From positions 1-24,241 of the IMG/VR virus record IMGVR_UViG_3300028581_001156: a DNA stretch of 24,241 bases. One strand, 5' to 3'. A program made the position numbers and the translations under genes. Every line of letters starts with the position of its first letter. Position 1 is the first letter of the stretch. Of the stretch, positions 1 through 7,983 are shown in pieces. Below the pieces are notes generated by a model, which saw only the letters and a list, made by a program, of their open reading frames with translations, made no database searches and was not told where the DNA came from. The DNA comes from a virus.

Positions 1-1266
1 TGGATCTCTTTCGCCAGCCGATATTATATTAATTTTTTCAAAGTTATAATATCCGTGTCTATTCTTTTCGTCATTGTATCTATTTAATATAGACTTAAAT
101 TCTGCAATTCTATCACTGCCTACAACCATTGTTACATTTCTATAACCCATATTATATATTTTTGTTGCTAATTCTAATACCATATTTGAAGGCATAACCA
201 TTATATGACTCGCATAGTTTCTAAACATCTTAGTCATATATCTTAATTTATCTGATGGTGATAATGGATTTTTAATTGCGTCTTGTGATCTACTTAAAAA
301 TATTTTATAATCCATACCTTGGCTGGCCACTGTTCTTATAAGTTTCTCGTGTCCTATTGTTGGTGGATTAAATCTACCAAAAGTAAATGCAAAAGATTTA
401 TTAATTGCTTCTGTCTTTATTGAATCTAATTCTGCGTCTGTAATCTCACCATCTTTTATTATATCTTTTAATGCTTTATAGAAAGTTAGATAGTGATATT
501 TTTCTAACATCTTATAAACAACGTTTTTAGGTAATTGATTTTTTCTACCAAATGTTTTTATTTCTTCTGGTGTCATATCAGTAGCAAATGCTGTTGCTCT
601 GTCTTTTAAAACTTCATCACCTATGGCCACTAAATGATTAATACTATCTTCTACTTCAATTACTTTTGCATTTATTAACTCTTGTAAATCTAATATATCG
701 TTAGGGTCTAATTCTTTTAATTCTCTATAGTCTATAAGGTCTCGTTTTAATTCGCCTTGTACTACATCAATTTCTCTTACTTTCTTTTCAAAGTCAGCTG
801 CATAACGTTTTGCATCAAACTTAAATTCTTTTGCTTTTCTTATAAATGTATTGTTCTTAACATCAAATACAGCATCAGCCATTTTATCGTTTGTTTCTTT
901 TACGTTAGGATCTGTAATGATATAATAATTAATAGGATGTTTTGTACCTGGTACTAATGCACCATTAATGTTTCTTAATGACTTGGCTAATTCTTTTCTT
1001 ATAACATCTCTATCTTCTAATGGCACATCAAATAAAACGTTTACATCTAAATCGGCATCATCTCTATATGTTTTTGTAAGTATTGAACCTACTAAACTAT
1101 ATTTTAATACCGGTCTTATATCATTAAATTGTTTAATTTGATTGTTTATAATATCTAACACACCTTGTTTTAATTTTGGATTATCTGTATCGGCATCATC
1201 AAATACACCTTTGGCATATGTTCGTCTAGGTATATCTATTACTGCCTCTTGTATTAATCTAAACAT
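1..1266 (-). CDS. Two-domain nucleotidyltransferase (Pol-beta-like + HxGH cytidylyl/adenylyltransferase-like), C-terminus outside window
   Basis: An open frame runs from an ATG at 1266 through 422 codons to the left edge without a stop, so the gene is partial. Residues about 54-80 read SLVGSILTKTYRDDADLDV, the G-S...D-x-D signature of Pol-beta-type nucleotidyltransferases; the position where a third carboxylate is often found looks like Asn (HPINYYII, about 110-117). After a charged helical middle (about 140-290), residues 295-311 carry FGRFNPPTIGHEKLI, the TxGH form of the HxGH nucleotidyltransferase fold, followed by NPLSPSDKLRYM (about 333-344) and VVGSDR (381-386), as in NMN-adenylyltransferase-like enzymes. 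The substrate cannot be told. The ATG overlaps the end of the kinase gene by 8 nt. The N-terminus MFRLIQE-AVID offers an I-x-E cleavage site like its neighbours' leaders. Fold assignment is fairly sure; reaction is unknown. Confidence 0.8.
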   Translation of the reverse strand, partial: MFRLIQEAVIDIPRRTYAKGVFDDADTDNPKLKQGVLDIINNQIKQFNDIRPVLKYSLVGSILTKTYRDDADLDVNVLFDVPLEDRDVIRKELAKSLRNINGALVPGTKHPINYYIITDPNVKETNDKMADAVFDVKNNTFIRKAKEFKFDAKRYAADFEKKVREIDVVQGELKRDLIDYRELKELDPNDILDLQELINAKVIEVEDSINHLVAIGDEVLKDRATAFATDMTPEEIKTFGRKNQLPKNVVYKMLEKYHYLTFYKALKDIIKDGEITDAELDSIKTEAINKSFAFTFGRFNPPTIGHEKLIRTVASQGMDYKIFLSRSQDAIKNPLSPSDKLRYMTKMFRNYASHIMVMPSNMVLELATKIYNMGYRNVTMVVGSDRIAEFKSILNRYNDEKNRHGYYNFEKINIISAGERDP

Positions 1267-1945
1267 CTTTTCTTCTAGCCATTCTTTCTTTTGCCATCCA
1301 TCTTTTTGCAATATAACTTTTAATAGGCGTTGTTAAAAATCTTCTTACAACTGAATTTACTTTGTTCATTGTTTGTGTTACTAATTCTTGTTCTGATTTA
1401 CTGTTATCTACTACAACAAAGCTTGCTAAACCAAAAAGGTTTTGAAATCTACCTATATTATTTTGAACTGATTGCCAAGAATTTTTAGTAATATATTCTG
1501 GTACAACTCTTTCTCTTTTAGCATTTCTTTCTAATGCAACTTCTAAACTTGTGTTTACAAATACCATATAACAATCGTAACCTAATAATTGTAACGCACT
1601 ATACTGGCGACTTATAATATTGTAATCTCTACCTGTGGCATCTATAACTAAACCTAATCGGCCTTTTACATATAAATCTATTTGGTTATCTACAATGGCC
1701 TTTGCTCTTGTTCTTAATATATCTCTAAAATATTGTTCTTCATCAGGCATAGATAAAGATAGACCTGCTTTTTTTAAACTGTTTTCTAATATAATATCTG
1801 AATTAACTAACTTTAATCCTGTACCTGCAAATACGTTTCTTGCAACAAAAGACTTACCTGAACCTGGCCCGCCTGCAAGAAAGAAAGCCTTAAATATATT
1901 AGGGTCGTAAAGGCCTTCTGAAAGTATTTGTTCGTATGATTTCAC
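1259..1945 (-). CDS. P-loop kinase, zeta-toxin / polynucleotide-kinase-like
   Basis: About 228 residues. A Walker A motif GGPGSGKS lies near residues 25-32, the strand LVIDATG near 99-105 gives a Walker B/acceptor-site acid, and an arginine-rich lid RNAKRERVVP lies near 140-149. This is the layout of zeta-toxin-like and T4 Pnk-like kinases, which phosphorylate nucleotides, nucleotide sugars or nucleic acid ends. The preferred start is a GTG at 1945, which shares one base with the upstream stop codon (TAGTG). It gives the N-terminus MKSYEQILSE-G, very close to the capsid-targeting leader of T4 internal protein III (MKTYQEFIAE-A). A GTG at 1957 is also open but would add four residues inside the previous gene. 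The neighbours (ligase-like and nucleotidyltransferase genes) suggest nucleic acid end chemistry rather than a toxin; no antitoxin gene is visible. Confidence 0.8.
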   Translation of the reverse strand: MKSYEQILSEGLYDPNIFKAFFLAGGPGSGKSFVARNVFAGTGLKLVNSDIILENSLKKAGLSLSMPDEEQYFRDILRTRAKAIVDNQIDLYVKGRLGLVIDATGRDYNIISRQYSALQLLGYDCYMVFVNTSLEVALERNAKRERVVPEYITKNSWQSVQNNIGRFQNLFGLASFVVVDNSKSEQELVTQTMNKVNSVVRRFLTTPIKSYIAKRWMAKERMARRKDV

Positions 1946-2223
1946 TAGCAATTCCACTTTCTTAAAGCTAATGCTTTACGTGTAGGTCTTCCTTTTTCAT
2001 CTTTCATAGGACCTGGATTGCCTGACATACGAGCACAAAACGATTTACGTCTATTGTATGCCTTGCCTCCTTTTTTCAATTCAGATGGTTTTTTTGTAAC
2101 AGGTGCTTTTAGATTACTACCATCTTTGCGATTAAAGTAATCTCTACCCTTTTGTGTTAATCCACCACTCGGACTTTTAAGCCCTTTGGCATCTTCTTTT
2201 ATATATTCTTTAAATGTTTTCAT
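1945..2223 (-). CDS. Small basic phage protein, DUF6321-like
   Basis: A 92-residue, strongly basic protein. It contains SPSGGLTQKGRDYFN (about 18-32), a lysine/proline stretch, then KSFCARMSG (about 60-68) and the C-terminal block RKALALRKWNC. I recall this SPSGGL...KSFCARMSG pattern from a conserved phage family listed as DUF6321; its function is unknown. The first residues MKTFKEYIKE-DAKG match the T4 capsid-targeting leader style and end in an I-x-E site that a gp21-like prohead protease could cut. The ATG directly follows the stop of the ligase-like gene, and its stop overlaps the kinase start, so the genes are translationally coupled. Size, charge and leader would fit an internal head protein; that role is inference. 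Confidence 0.7.
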   Translation of the reverse strand: MKTFKEYIKEDAKGLKSPSGGLTQKGRDYFNRKDGSNLKAPVTKKPSELKKGGKAYNRRKSFCARMSGNPGPMKDEKGRPTRKALALRKWNC

Positions 2224-3444
2224 TTATCCCTTTACCCAATCTTTGGCTATTGTAAAATTTGCACGACTAAACTCTAGCCTATCTACAAGTTTAACGGCAC
2301 CTCTCACTCTATCAACGGCCACATATCCTTCAGGATTTGTTACTCTATATCCATCTGGTGTTCTTATAAAATGACCAATTGATTGTATTTGATTTAATTT
2401 TCTAATAAGAAAATTCTTTGCACGTTGTAGTGAAATCCAACTTGCAATTGTAAAATATAATGCTTGTTTATTTCTATCAATAAAATCTAAACCATTATCT
2501 CTTATTGTTCTATACTTTTTTTTAGTTTCATCTTTAGAAACAGCATCTACTTCTTGTTGTAACATATTTGCATAATACGACCTAAACATATCTATTAATT
2601 CTCTTACTTTGGCAATATCGCCTTGTGTATTTTTTATAAAGTAATTAAAGAAAGATTTAAGTTTATAACCTACTGATAATGGGTCTGTTGAATTGAATTG
2701 ATTTAATAATGGTTCTGCCTTTGATAACGAGCCTTCTGCCATCGCTATAATATTATCAAACTGTGTCATTTCTGCATTATTAAATGTTGCAACGCCTGAA
2801 GCATCTTTATAAGTGGCGTCTGTTACAAACACTGATGATAGTTTAGGAAATCCTCTTAATGAGCCAAAACTGGCCTTTAGATTACTCATTTTACTGCCTG
2901 TGTATAATGTATGAAATACAATACCTAATCTTGCACTGGCAATTCTTTTACCTATTTGACTATTTGTAGCGACTGCATATGTAATTGTGTTTGGTGTAAA
3001 TACATAAAAATCTTGGTCGTCTATTGTAGTAGTTTTAACATCGCCTTTTGTAAACAATAAATCACCTTGTAATATGCCTGTGATACCTAACTTAGATAAC
3101 TCTCTTAAACATACAATGAGTTTATTAGCTAAAACGCCATCGTGGTTTCGCATTATATCACCTGTTGAATAATTAATTTTAGGTGTTACGTTGAATACTG
3201 ATTTTGTACCAACAAAGAATTTGCCATTTTCTGGATTAATGCCACATATAACAGCAGGCGCACCGTCCCATTTAACAGTTACGTTAAGTCTACCACCTAC
3301 GTGGCCTGTTAACATTTTTTTGATTGACTTTAGAAAGTTAACTGCATTACGACCACCTTTTGAACCTTGGTCTATAAGGCTATCTTCTAAATGTTCTAAA
3401 TGGGTGTTTGTACCCTTAGTAACGAATCCTTTAAAACTAAACAT
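2224..3444 (-). CDS. RNA-ligase-like covalent nucleotidyltransferase (DUF6267-like)
   Basis: A 406-residue protein with what look like the ordered motifs of the DNA/RNA ligase and capping-enzyme superfamily: motif I VKWDGAPAV (Lys58-x-Asp60-Gly61, Lys58 being the expected AMP/GMP attachment site), GTKSVF near 79-84, a motif III-like GDLLF at 127-131, motif IIIa-like FYVFTP at 146-151, motif IV EGYVA at 372-376 (the form found in T4 RNA ligase 1) and motif V-like VKLVDR at 384-389. A helical insertion of about 150 residues separates motifs IIIa and IV. I recall related phage proteins under DUF6267, without a proven activity. It is the first gene after the paired promoters at 3502-3530. The N-terminus MFSFKGFVTKG resembles the leaders of its neighbours but has Lys at the cleavage position. 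The ligase assignment rests on motif order and is inference. Confidence 0.65.
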   Translation of the reverse strand: MFSFKGFVTKGTNTHLEHLEDSLIDQGSKGGRNAVNFLKSIKKMLTGHVGGRLNVTVKWDGAPAVICGINPENGKFFVGTKSVFNVTPKINYSTGDIMRNHDGVLANKLIVCLRELSKLGITGILQGDLLFTKGDVKTTTIDDQDFYVFTPNTITYAVATNSQIGKRIASARLGIVFHTLYTGSKMSNLKASFGSLRGFPKLSSVFVTDATYKDASGVATFNNAEMTQFDNIIAMAEGSLSKAEPLLNQFNSTDPLSVGYKLKSFFNYFIKNTQGDIAKVRELIDMFRSYYANMLQQEVDAVSKDETKKKYRTIRDNGLDFIDRNKQALYFTIASWISLQRAKNFLIRKLNQIQSIGHFIRTPDGYRVTNPEGYVAVDRVRGAVKLVDRLEFSRANFTIAKDWVKG

Positions 3445-3501
3445 TTACCTCTCATTGTTCCCATAAATAAAATCACGCAATCCATTCAATATATCAATTC
3501 T

Positions 3502-3530
3502 ATTATACTACACTATTTATAAAAAGTCAA
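3502..3530 (-). promoter_or_regulatory. Sigma70-type promoter for the ligase-like/kinase block
   Basis: Read on the minus strand: TTGACT (3530-3525), a 17-bp spacer, TATAAT (3507-3502). Eleven of twelve consensus bases match. The start point would be near 3495, about 50 bp upstream of the ligase-like gene. Confidence 0.75.
3514..3521 (-). promoter_or_regulatory. T4-type late promoter box TATAAATA
   Basis: TATAAATA on the minus strand, the T4 late promoter -10 sequence recognised by the gp55 sigma factor with gp33 and the clamp. It lies inside the spacer of the sigma70-type promoter 3502-3530, so the downstream block may be transcribed both early and late. Phage gp55 itself is not in this window. 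Confidence 0.5.
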
Positions 3531-3537
3531 GTCTTTA

Positions 3538-4968
3538 TTAGCTTGTTTTAACAAAAAATGAAGATACATCAGTATTTGAAGCTCCATATCTAAATAAATC
3601 GGTGGCGAATCCATCTTTCTGTGATTTGTTACCTGACATAAAGGTATCTAAAAAAAGTAAACACATATTTTTTGAAAATATAAAAGATTGACCTTTTGAT
3701 TTACACATTTTAACAAATTCTCCTTCATCTATAGTTGATGTTTTATTTATTTGTAATGTATTATATTTTTTATATAACTTATACATATTTTTCATATCAG
3801 CGCCGGTAGCAGAAGTTTCTCTCCAACCACTCATAATACTATTTTTACCTATTGATTTTTTAAAATGTTTTTCGCAATAATAATTTACATTTCCTCCTCC
3901 TATTTTTCCTCCTGCAGCTGCCGCTCCTTTAATTTCTCCTTGCCAACTAGACGTACTATTAAAAGCTCTAAATTGAACTTCTGCTGTGCCTAACTTAAAA
4001 TACATATCTATTGAACTAAAAAAATCTCCATTTTTACCAAATATAAATCCTGTAAAAGGTATTATGTTATTAATTTTTCTAACCTTGGTATTATATTTTG
4101 TAAGGCTTACTACACCACCTGTTTTTTTTAATGATACGGCTAATAAAACAACGCCTTTAGATTTTAATTCTCCAGCTTTATCTAACACGGTATTATTTAA
4201 TTCTTGCCAATCTCCATTACCTCTTTCTTTTATTTTTTCAAAAGGGTCTACTGTAGGACTTAAAGACGACATCCAAACGTCACCTGCATTCCATTTATCA
4301 TCAGCAAAAGATCCTGGTGCCTGTGGTTGACTTCCAGTTTTTTGAGCTAATTCTATATCTATTTTCTGAGCTCTTTTTTTAGCTTCATAAATTTTTTTTA
4401 GAAAGTTATCCGTTGATCTACCTTGGTGCATATATACTATTCCAGAAAAATTTGACCTATAAAAATCAAAAACTTTATTTGCTGTTTTTATATATGTTTG
4501 ATCATCAATCCAAGAAACTGGTCCTGTTTTTAAAAAAACTTCTAAGCTAATTTTTGCTGTAACATATGCCGCTGCTTTTTTTAAATTTGCATCAGTACAA
4601 TCTTCTGGTTTTAGCTGTTTTTTTATTATATTAAATGCTAGAGAAAAATAATATGCTTGTCCTGATTCAGTTATATCGGTGTTTTCTGATCCACCACCTG
4701 AGCCTCCACCTCCTCCAAAATCAGAATCTTTATATATTTTATTTATTGATATATCTATTAATTTTTTATTACTATTACGATAGAATAATTTTATAGGTGA
4801 AGTTTTTAAATCTACTTTTTCAGCAAAAAACTTTGTGCCTGAACCTGAACCTATATAAAAAGGTTGTTTGTTTTTAATTTTTAAACTGATGATTTCTGTT
4901 CTTTTTTTGCCGGCATAAGGACCTTTTGAAGCTATTTTACTTAACTCTCCGGTAGTTAGCATTGTCAT
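3538..4968 (-). CDS. Large unknown protein with glycine-rich linker
   Basis: 476 residues, family not recognised with confidence. An N-terminal beta-rich segment (about 1-82) is joined by a glycine/serine linker (GGGGGSGGG, about 85-93) to a larger domain. That domain holds KWNAGDVW (about 225-232) and, after a helical stretch, the strand VVLLAVSLKK (about 273-282). A D...S-x-K pair in such a setting recalls degenerate PD-(D/E)XK nucleases, but this is weak. A run GAAAAGGKIGGG lies near 348-359. No signal peptide or membrane span is evident. GCC codons are much rarer than in the neighbouring gp41 gene (about 3 against about 17 by eye), hinting at a different origin. A TATAAATA box sits 6 bp upstream of the ATG, leaving no visible ribosome binding site; expression may be late and nearly leaderless. 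Confidence 0.7.
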   Translation of the reverse strand: MTMLTTGELSKIASKGPYAGKKRTEIISLKIKNKQPFYIGSGSGTKFFAEKVDLKTSPIKLFYRNSNKKLIDISINKIYKDSDFGGGGGSGGGSENTDITESGQAYYFSLAFNIIKKQLKPEDCTDANLKKAAAYVTAKISLEVFLKTGPVSWIDDQTYIKTANKVFDFYRSNFSGIVYMHQGRSTDNFLKKIYEAKKRAQKIDIELAQKTGSQPQAPGSFADDKWNAGDVWMSSLSPTVDPFEKIKERGNGDWQELNNTVLDKAGELKSKGVVLLAVSLKKTGGVVSLTKYNTKVRKINNIIPFTGFIFGKNGDFFSSIDMYFKLGTAEVQFRAFNSTSSWQGEIKGAAAAGGKIGGGNVNYYCEKHFKKSIGKNSIMSGWRETSATGADMKNMYKLYKKYNTLQINKTSTIDEGEFVKMCKSKGQSFIFSKNMCLLFLDTFMSGNKSQKDGFATDLFRYGASNTDVSSFFVKTS

Positions 4969-4988
4969 AACATTATTTATATAATGTT
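4969..4988. other. Perfect 8-bp inverted repeat with embedded late promoter box
   Basis: AACATTAT, a 4-nt loop, ATAATGTT. On the minus strand it contains TATAAATA (4981-4974), a T4 late promoter box for the 476-residue gene. The same inverted repeat overlaps the last bases of the 85-residue gene and could also act as a weak end-of-transcript hairpin; it has no U-tract. Confidence 0.4.
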
Positions 4989-5244
4989 ATTTAATATTAT
5001 CGCAAAGAAACTTAGGTATGCCGCCATTTGATTGCCACTGACGGTGTGTATTTTGAAACTTAACTATATTCTCTATATCTTCTTCAAAGAAAGATTGTCT
5101 TATAATTGTGCCTGTTGGTTGTTCAACGGCCTGCCATTGTATCTTATTATTTGATTTAACCATCTTCTTTTCATAACTTAGTTGAGAACCAAGATGGCCT
5201 GGTCGTTTATCGTTTCTATGAAATCTTACTTTTTGTTTCTTCAT
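4987..5244 (-). CDS. Small unknown protein downstream of gp41
   Basis: 85 residues, basic in its first third (MKKQKVRFHRNDKRPG), with two tryptophans (QWQAVEQ and RQWQSNGG). No family recognised. Its ATG overlaps the gp41 stop as ATGA, so it is coupled to the helicase and closes the uvsX-gp41 operon. The tight coupling suggests a replication- or recombination-related accessory, which is inference from position only. Confidence 0.75.
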   Translation of the reverse strand: MKKQKVRFHRNDKRPGHLGSQLSYEKKMVKSNNKIQWQAVEQPTGTIIRQSFFEEDIENIVKFQNTHRQWQSNGGIPKFLCDNIK

Positions 5245-6623
5245 ATTTTAAAGTCTGAAAACTTATCATAACTTGTTTTCACCTCTATTTGTTTTTGGTT
5301 AGCATCTACAATATTTTGTGCATTGTTAGATACATCATATAACTTCATCTTGGCTCTATCTACACCAATAATAAAGGCACGATTGATACTTGGGTCATTA
5401 TAACGATTCTTTAATTGTTTAATCTTCATTTGACCTAGTGCTTCTAATTCTTCATTTGATATTAAAGCAAACATAAAGTCGGCCGTTGCTGGAAGACCAA
5501 ACGATTCAGAAGTATCTTCTAAACCAATGTCTGTACTTACAAAACCTGTTCTTGTTGTTTGTGTAGCACTAAAGATTGGTACATTAAATTCTACTGCAAG
5601 ACCTCGTAATTCTTCGGCTATTGCCTTAATGAAGAAGTACGAAGAAATATTACCACCTTTGAATCTACTACTTGAACAAATATTTAGGTAATCAATAAAG
5701 ATAACATTTGGTCTAAAAGATTTCTTTAATGCAAGTTCGTTTAATAATGCTCTGAAGTGGCCAGCGTGTGCTGATGCTGTGGGATATTCTTTTATAATTA
5801 ATTTACCGGCCGTCTTGTTTCTTATTTTTAATATCTTGTCATCATACAATTGTTTAGGCATTGTATGTAAATCGTCCATAGTTACGTCTAATAAATTAGC
5901 ATCTATTCTTTCGGCAATTCTTTCTTCTGCCATTTCTAAAGTGATATACAATACATTTAAACCTTGTGTAAGAAAGGCACTGGCACAATGACACATAAAC
6001 AAAGATTTACCAACGCCTGTACCGGCCAATGCGATATTCAAAGTCTTAGGTGGTACGCCGCCTTTTGTAATACGATTTAAATAAGATAGGTCGAATTGAT
6101 ATTTCTTTTCTTTTGTATGATAAAAGTCGTATCGTCTTTGAGCATCTTCTATATAATCGTGACCAATATGATTATCAAAAGAAACGGCCAGAGCATCTGC
6201 AAGAATACCAGGTATTGCTTCTGGTGTAAGTTTAGGATCTTTCTTATCAAGTATTTTAATACCAGTTAATACGGCATTATGAACGGCACGGTCTTTACAA
6301 AACTTTTCTGTTGTATCAAACAACCATTGTAGGTCTACTGTTTCATTTGTAAGTGTATCAAGTAATTCTTTGATTGATTTAAATTCATCTTCGTTGATGT
6401 CTTTTCTTTGACCTAATTCTATGACTAAGGCTTCTCTTGTAGGTATATTTTTATATTTGTTTACAAAAATATCTATCTCTCTAAACAACAATCGTTCATT
6501 ACGATTTGTAAAGTAATCTTCTTTACAGAAAGGTAATGCCTTTCTGGTAAATGCTTCATTGAATATAAAATTACGTAATACTGTAATCTCTATTCGTTCA
6601 TTACTTAAATTCAACTTTTCCAT
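5241..6623 (-). CDS. 41: Replicative DNA helicase, DnaB-like (T4 gp41)
   Basis: 460 residues, close to the 475 of T4 gp41. This hexameric RecA-fold helicase unwinds the lagging-strand template and partners with primase and the clamp/polymerase. The N-terminal helical domain (about 1-150) is followed by the motor domain: Walker A GTGVGKS at 201-207, H1a-like LYITLEM at 225-231, Walker B VIFIDYL at 307-313, and the H3 stretch FSATQTT at 351-357. An ATG at 6623 overlaps the previous gene by 23 nt and I see no better in-frame start. The gene follows uvsX and an unknown gene, the same order as the T4 uvsX-40-41 cluster. Confidence is high. Confidence 0.95.
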   Translation of the reverse strand: MEKLNLSNERIEITVLRNFIFNEAFTRKALPFCKEDYFTNRNERLLFREIDIFVNKYKNIPTREALVIELGQRKDINEDEFKSIKELLDTLTNETVDLQWLFDTTEKFCKDRAVHNAVLTGIKILDKKDPKLTPEAIPGILADALAVSFDNHIGHDYIEDAQRRYDFYHTKEKKYQFDLSYLNRITKGGVPPKTLNIALAGTGVGKSLFMCHCASAFLTQGLNVLYITLEMAEERIAERIDANLLDVTMDDLHTMPKQLYDDKILKIRNKTAGKLIIKEYPTASAHAGHFRALLNELALKKSFRPNVIFIDYLNICSSSRFKGGNISSYFFIKAIAEELRGLAVEFNVPIFSATQTTRTGFVSTDIGLEDTSESFGLPATADFMFALISNEELEALGQMKIKQLKNRYNDPSINRAFIIGVDRAKMKLYDVSNNAQNIVDANQKQIEVKTSYDKFSDFKI

Positions 6624-6912
6624 CTGTCAATTGTTTTTCTAATAGTTCTATTAATAAATCACCTATGTAATCTATAAATTCTTGTGATGATGTATCCTTC
6701 TCATAAGGATTCATTATAATATCATACTTAAATCTCATTGGCAACGTACCATCTGGCTTCTCATCTTTTGCAAAGCCTACATCACCGTATTTAAATATAA
6801 TACCTTTATATTTTTCTTCTAGTAATTTAATACAAGTAAAGTCATCACCTGTCTTTTGGACAAATACGTATTTACTCGGCTCCGTAGAGGAACTTTTTTT
6901 TCGTTGCTTCAT
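6601..6912 (-). CDS. Unknown protein between uvsX and gp41 (position of T4 gene 40)
   Basis: 103 residues from the ATG at 6912, which overlaps the 3' end of uvsX by 41 nt; a TTG one codon upstream is also open. The sequence has a [22 protein letters not shown] core, a [14 protein letters not shown] strand and a C-terminal acidic helix ([17 protein letters not shown]). No family recognised. Its place between uvsX and the helicase matches T4 gene 40, but I see no evidence of homology. The long overlaps on both sides imply strict co-expression with recombinase and helicase. Confidence 0.75.
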   Translation of the reverse strand: MKQRKKSSSTEPSKYVFVQKTGDDFTCIKLLEEKYKGIIFKYGDVGFAKDEKPDGTLPMRFKYDIIMNPYEKDTSSQEFIDYIGDLLIELLEKQLTDGKVEFK

Positions 6913-7894
6913 CAATCTGCTTTAATATTTCCTTTGTAAAATATTTTTCAGGTTCATCATTGATTGATTTACCAAACACTTTAGTGCCATCTGGTAATTC
7001 ATATCTTGTTGATACTTTTTTGAAAATGCCTTCTTCTTCTGCAATCTCTAACAAACCATAGTATCGATCTAAACCTGATTTGTATGTGAGTCTTACATCT
7101 ATTTGTGCATTTTCTTTTGTTAACCTTGACTTATAGTTTTTACAGTGGATAATATTACCAATCACTTCATTGTCGGCATCTTTTTCTTTTCTTTTGCCTA
7201 GATAAATGATTGATGAGGCAGCGTATTTAAGACCGGAGCCACCACCCATTTCTTTTTGTGGGTACATAGAACCAATTACGTCATATGTGTGGTTGGTCAT
7301 TATCATTGGAACTTTTGCCCTGCCAAGTTTCAATGTTAAAACTCTAAATGTTGATTTGACAATTTGTGATCTTGTCATATCTCTTGTTTCTTTTCCTTCA
7401 GCCGTATCTTCCATTTCTTTTGTAGTGGATAACATACCTAAACTATCTAACACAAGCATTAATGGTTTTCTTTTATCTTCTGGCTGTTCTAAGTATTTGT
7501 CTAATACTTTTATTGATTGATTTCTAAATTCTTGTACTGTTGCAACTGGAACAATTACCATTCTTGTGGCATCAACACTACGTGATACGATCATTTCTTT
7601 TGAGATTGCACTTTCTGATTCGAAATAAATTACACCTGCTTCTTTATCTTTATCTAAAAAGTTTTTACAAATACCTAAAGCAAAAAATGTTTTACCTGTT
7701 GCGGCTTCACCAGCAATTGCTGTGATTTTATTTCCTGCTAAACCACCAAAGATGCTGCCTGATAATAATGCGTTAAATGAATATGAACCTGTGTCTATAA
7801 AATTTGTTACATCAGCACTGTCAACACCGTCTGATACTAATGTTGCATACTCGTTGCCTACATCTTTAATTATGTCTTTTAAAAAATTGCTCAT
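6872..7894 (-). CDS. uvsX: UvsX RecA-like recombinase
   Basis: 340 residues. UvsX forms filaments on single-stranded DNA and drives strand invasion for recombination-dependent replication and repair. Visible motifs: Walker A GEAATGKT at 62-69, the catalytic-Glu strand VIYFESESA at 88-96, Walker [10 protein letters not shown] at 145-153, the conserved IMTNHTYD near 198-205 and the L2/GGG loop [12 protein letters not shown] at 216-227. The ATG has a good ribosome binding site (AAAAGGAGAAC) and follows a perfect sigma70 promoter at 7944-7972, making it the first gene of an early operon with gp41. Confidence is high. Confidence 0.95.
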   Translation of the reverse strand: MSNFLKDIIKDVGNEYATLVSDGVDSADVTNFIDTGSYSFNALLSGSIFGGLAGNKITAIAGEAATGKTFFALGICKNFLDKDKEAGVIYFESESAISKEMIVSRSVDATRMVIVPVATVQEFRNQSIKVLDKYLEQPEDKRKPLMLVLDSLGMLSTTKEMEDTAEGKETRDMTRSQIVKSTFRVLTLKLGRAKVPMIMTNHTYDVIGSMYPQKEMGGGSGLKYAASSIIYLGKRKEKDADNEVIGNIIHCKNYKSRLTKENAQIDVRLTYKSGLDRYYGLLEIAEEEGIFKKVSTRYELPDGTKVFGKSINDEPEKYFTKEILKQIDEATKKKFLYGAE

Positions 7895-7943
7895 ATTCTA
7901 AGTTCTCCTTTTCACTAGATATTAATACGTATTTGATATTTTC

Positions 7944-7972
7944 ATTATATAACATTTCCTTTATATTGTCAA
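7944..7972 (-). promoter_or_regulatory. Perfect sigma70 promoter for uvsX
   Basis: Minus strand: TTGACA (7972-7967), exactly 17 bp, TATAAT (7949-7944), 12 of 12 consensus bases. The -35 box begins a few bases after the speD stop codon, so this promoter separates the late-type speD unit from the uvsX operon. Expected start near 7937. Confidence 0.9.
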
Positions 7973-7983
7973 GTTCTTTTGGA

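Noticed and set aside
1259-1945. Zeta-type toxin of a toxin-antitoxin pair
   Set aside because: No epsilon-like antitoxin gene is adjacent; the upstream small gene is a DUF6321-like protein, and the context is of nucleic acid enzymes with leader sequences.
757-4330. Plus-strand open frames in this region (for example 3191-3466 and 3986-4330)
   Set aside because: They lie opposite minus-strand genes with clear motifs, have no ribosome binding sites and have low-complexity hydrophobic translations typical of antisense frames in AT-rich DNA.
5850-5991. Possible host-contamination or chimeric join inside the helicase region
   Set aside because: The reading frame, motif order and overlaps run uninterrupted through gp41 and its neighbours, so there is no sign of a join.
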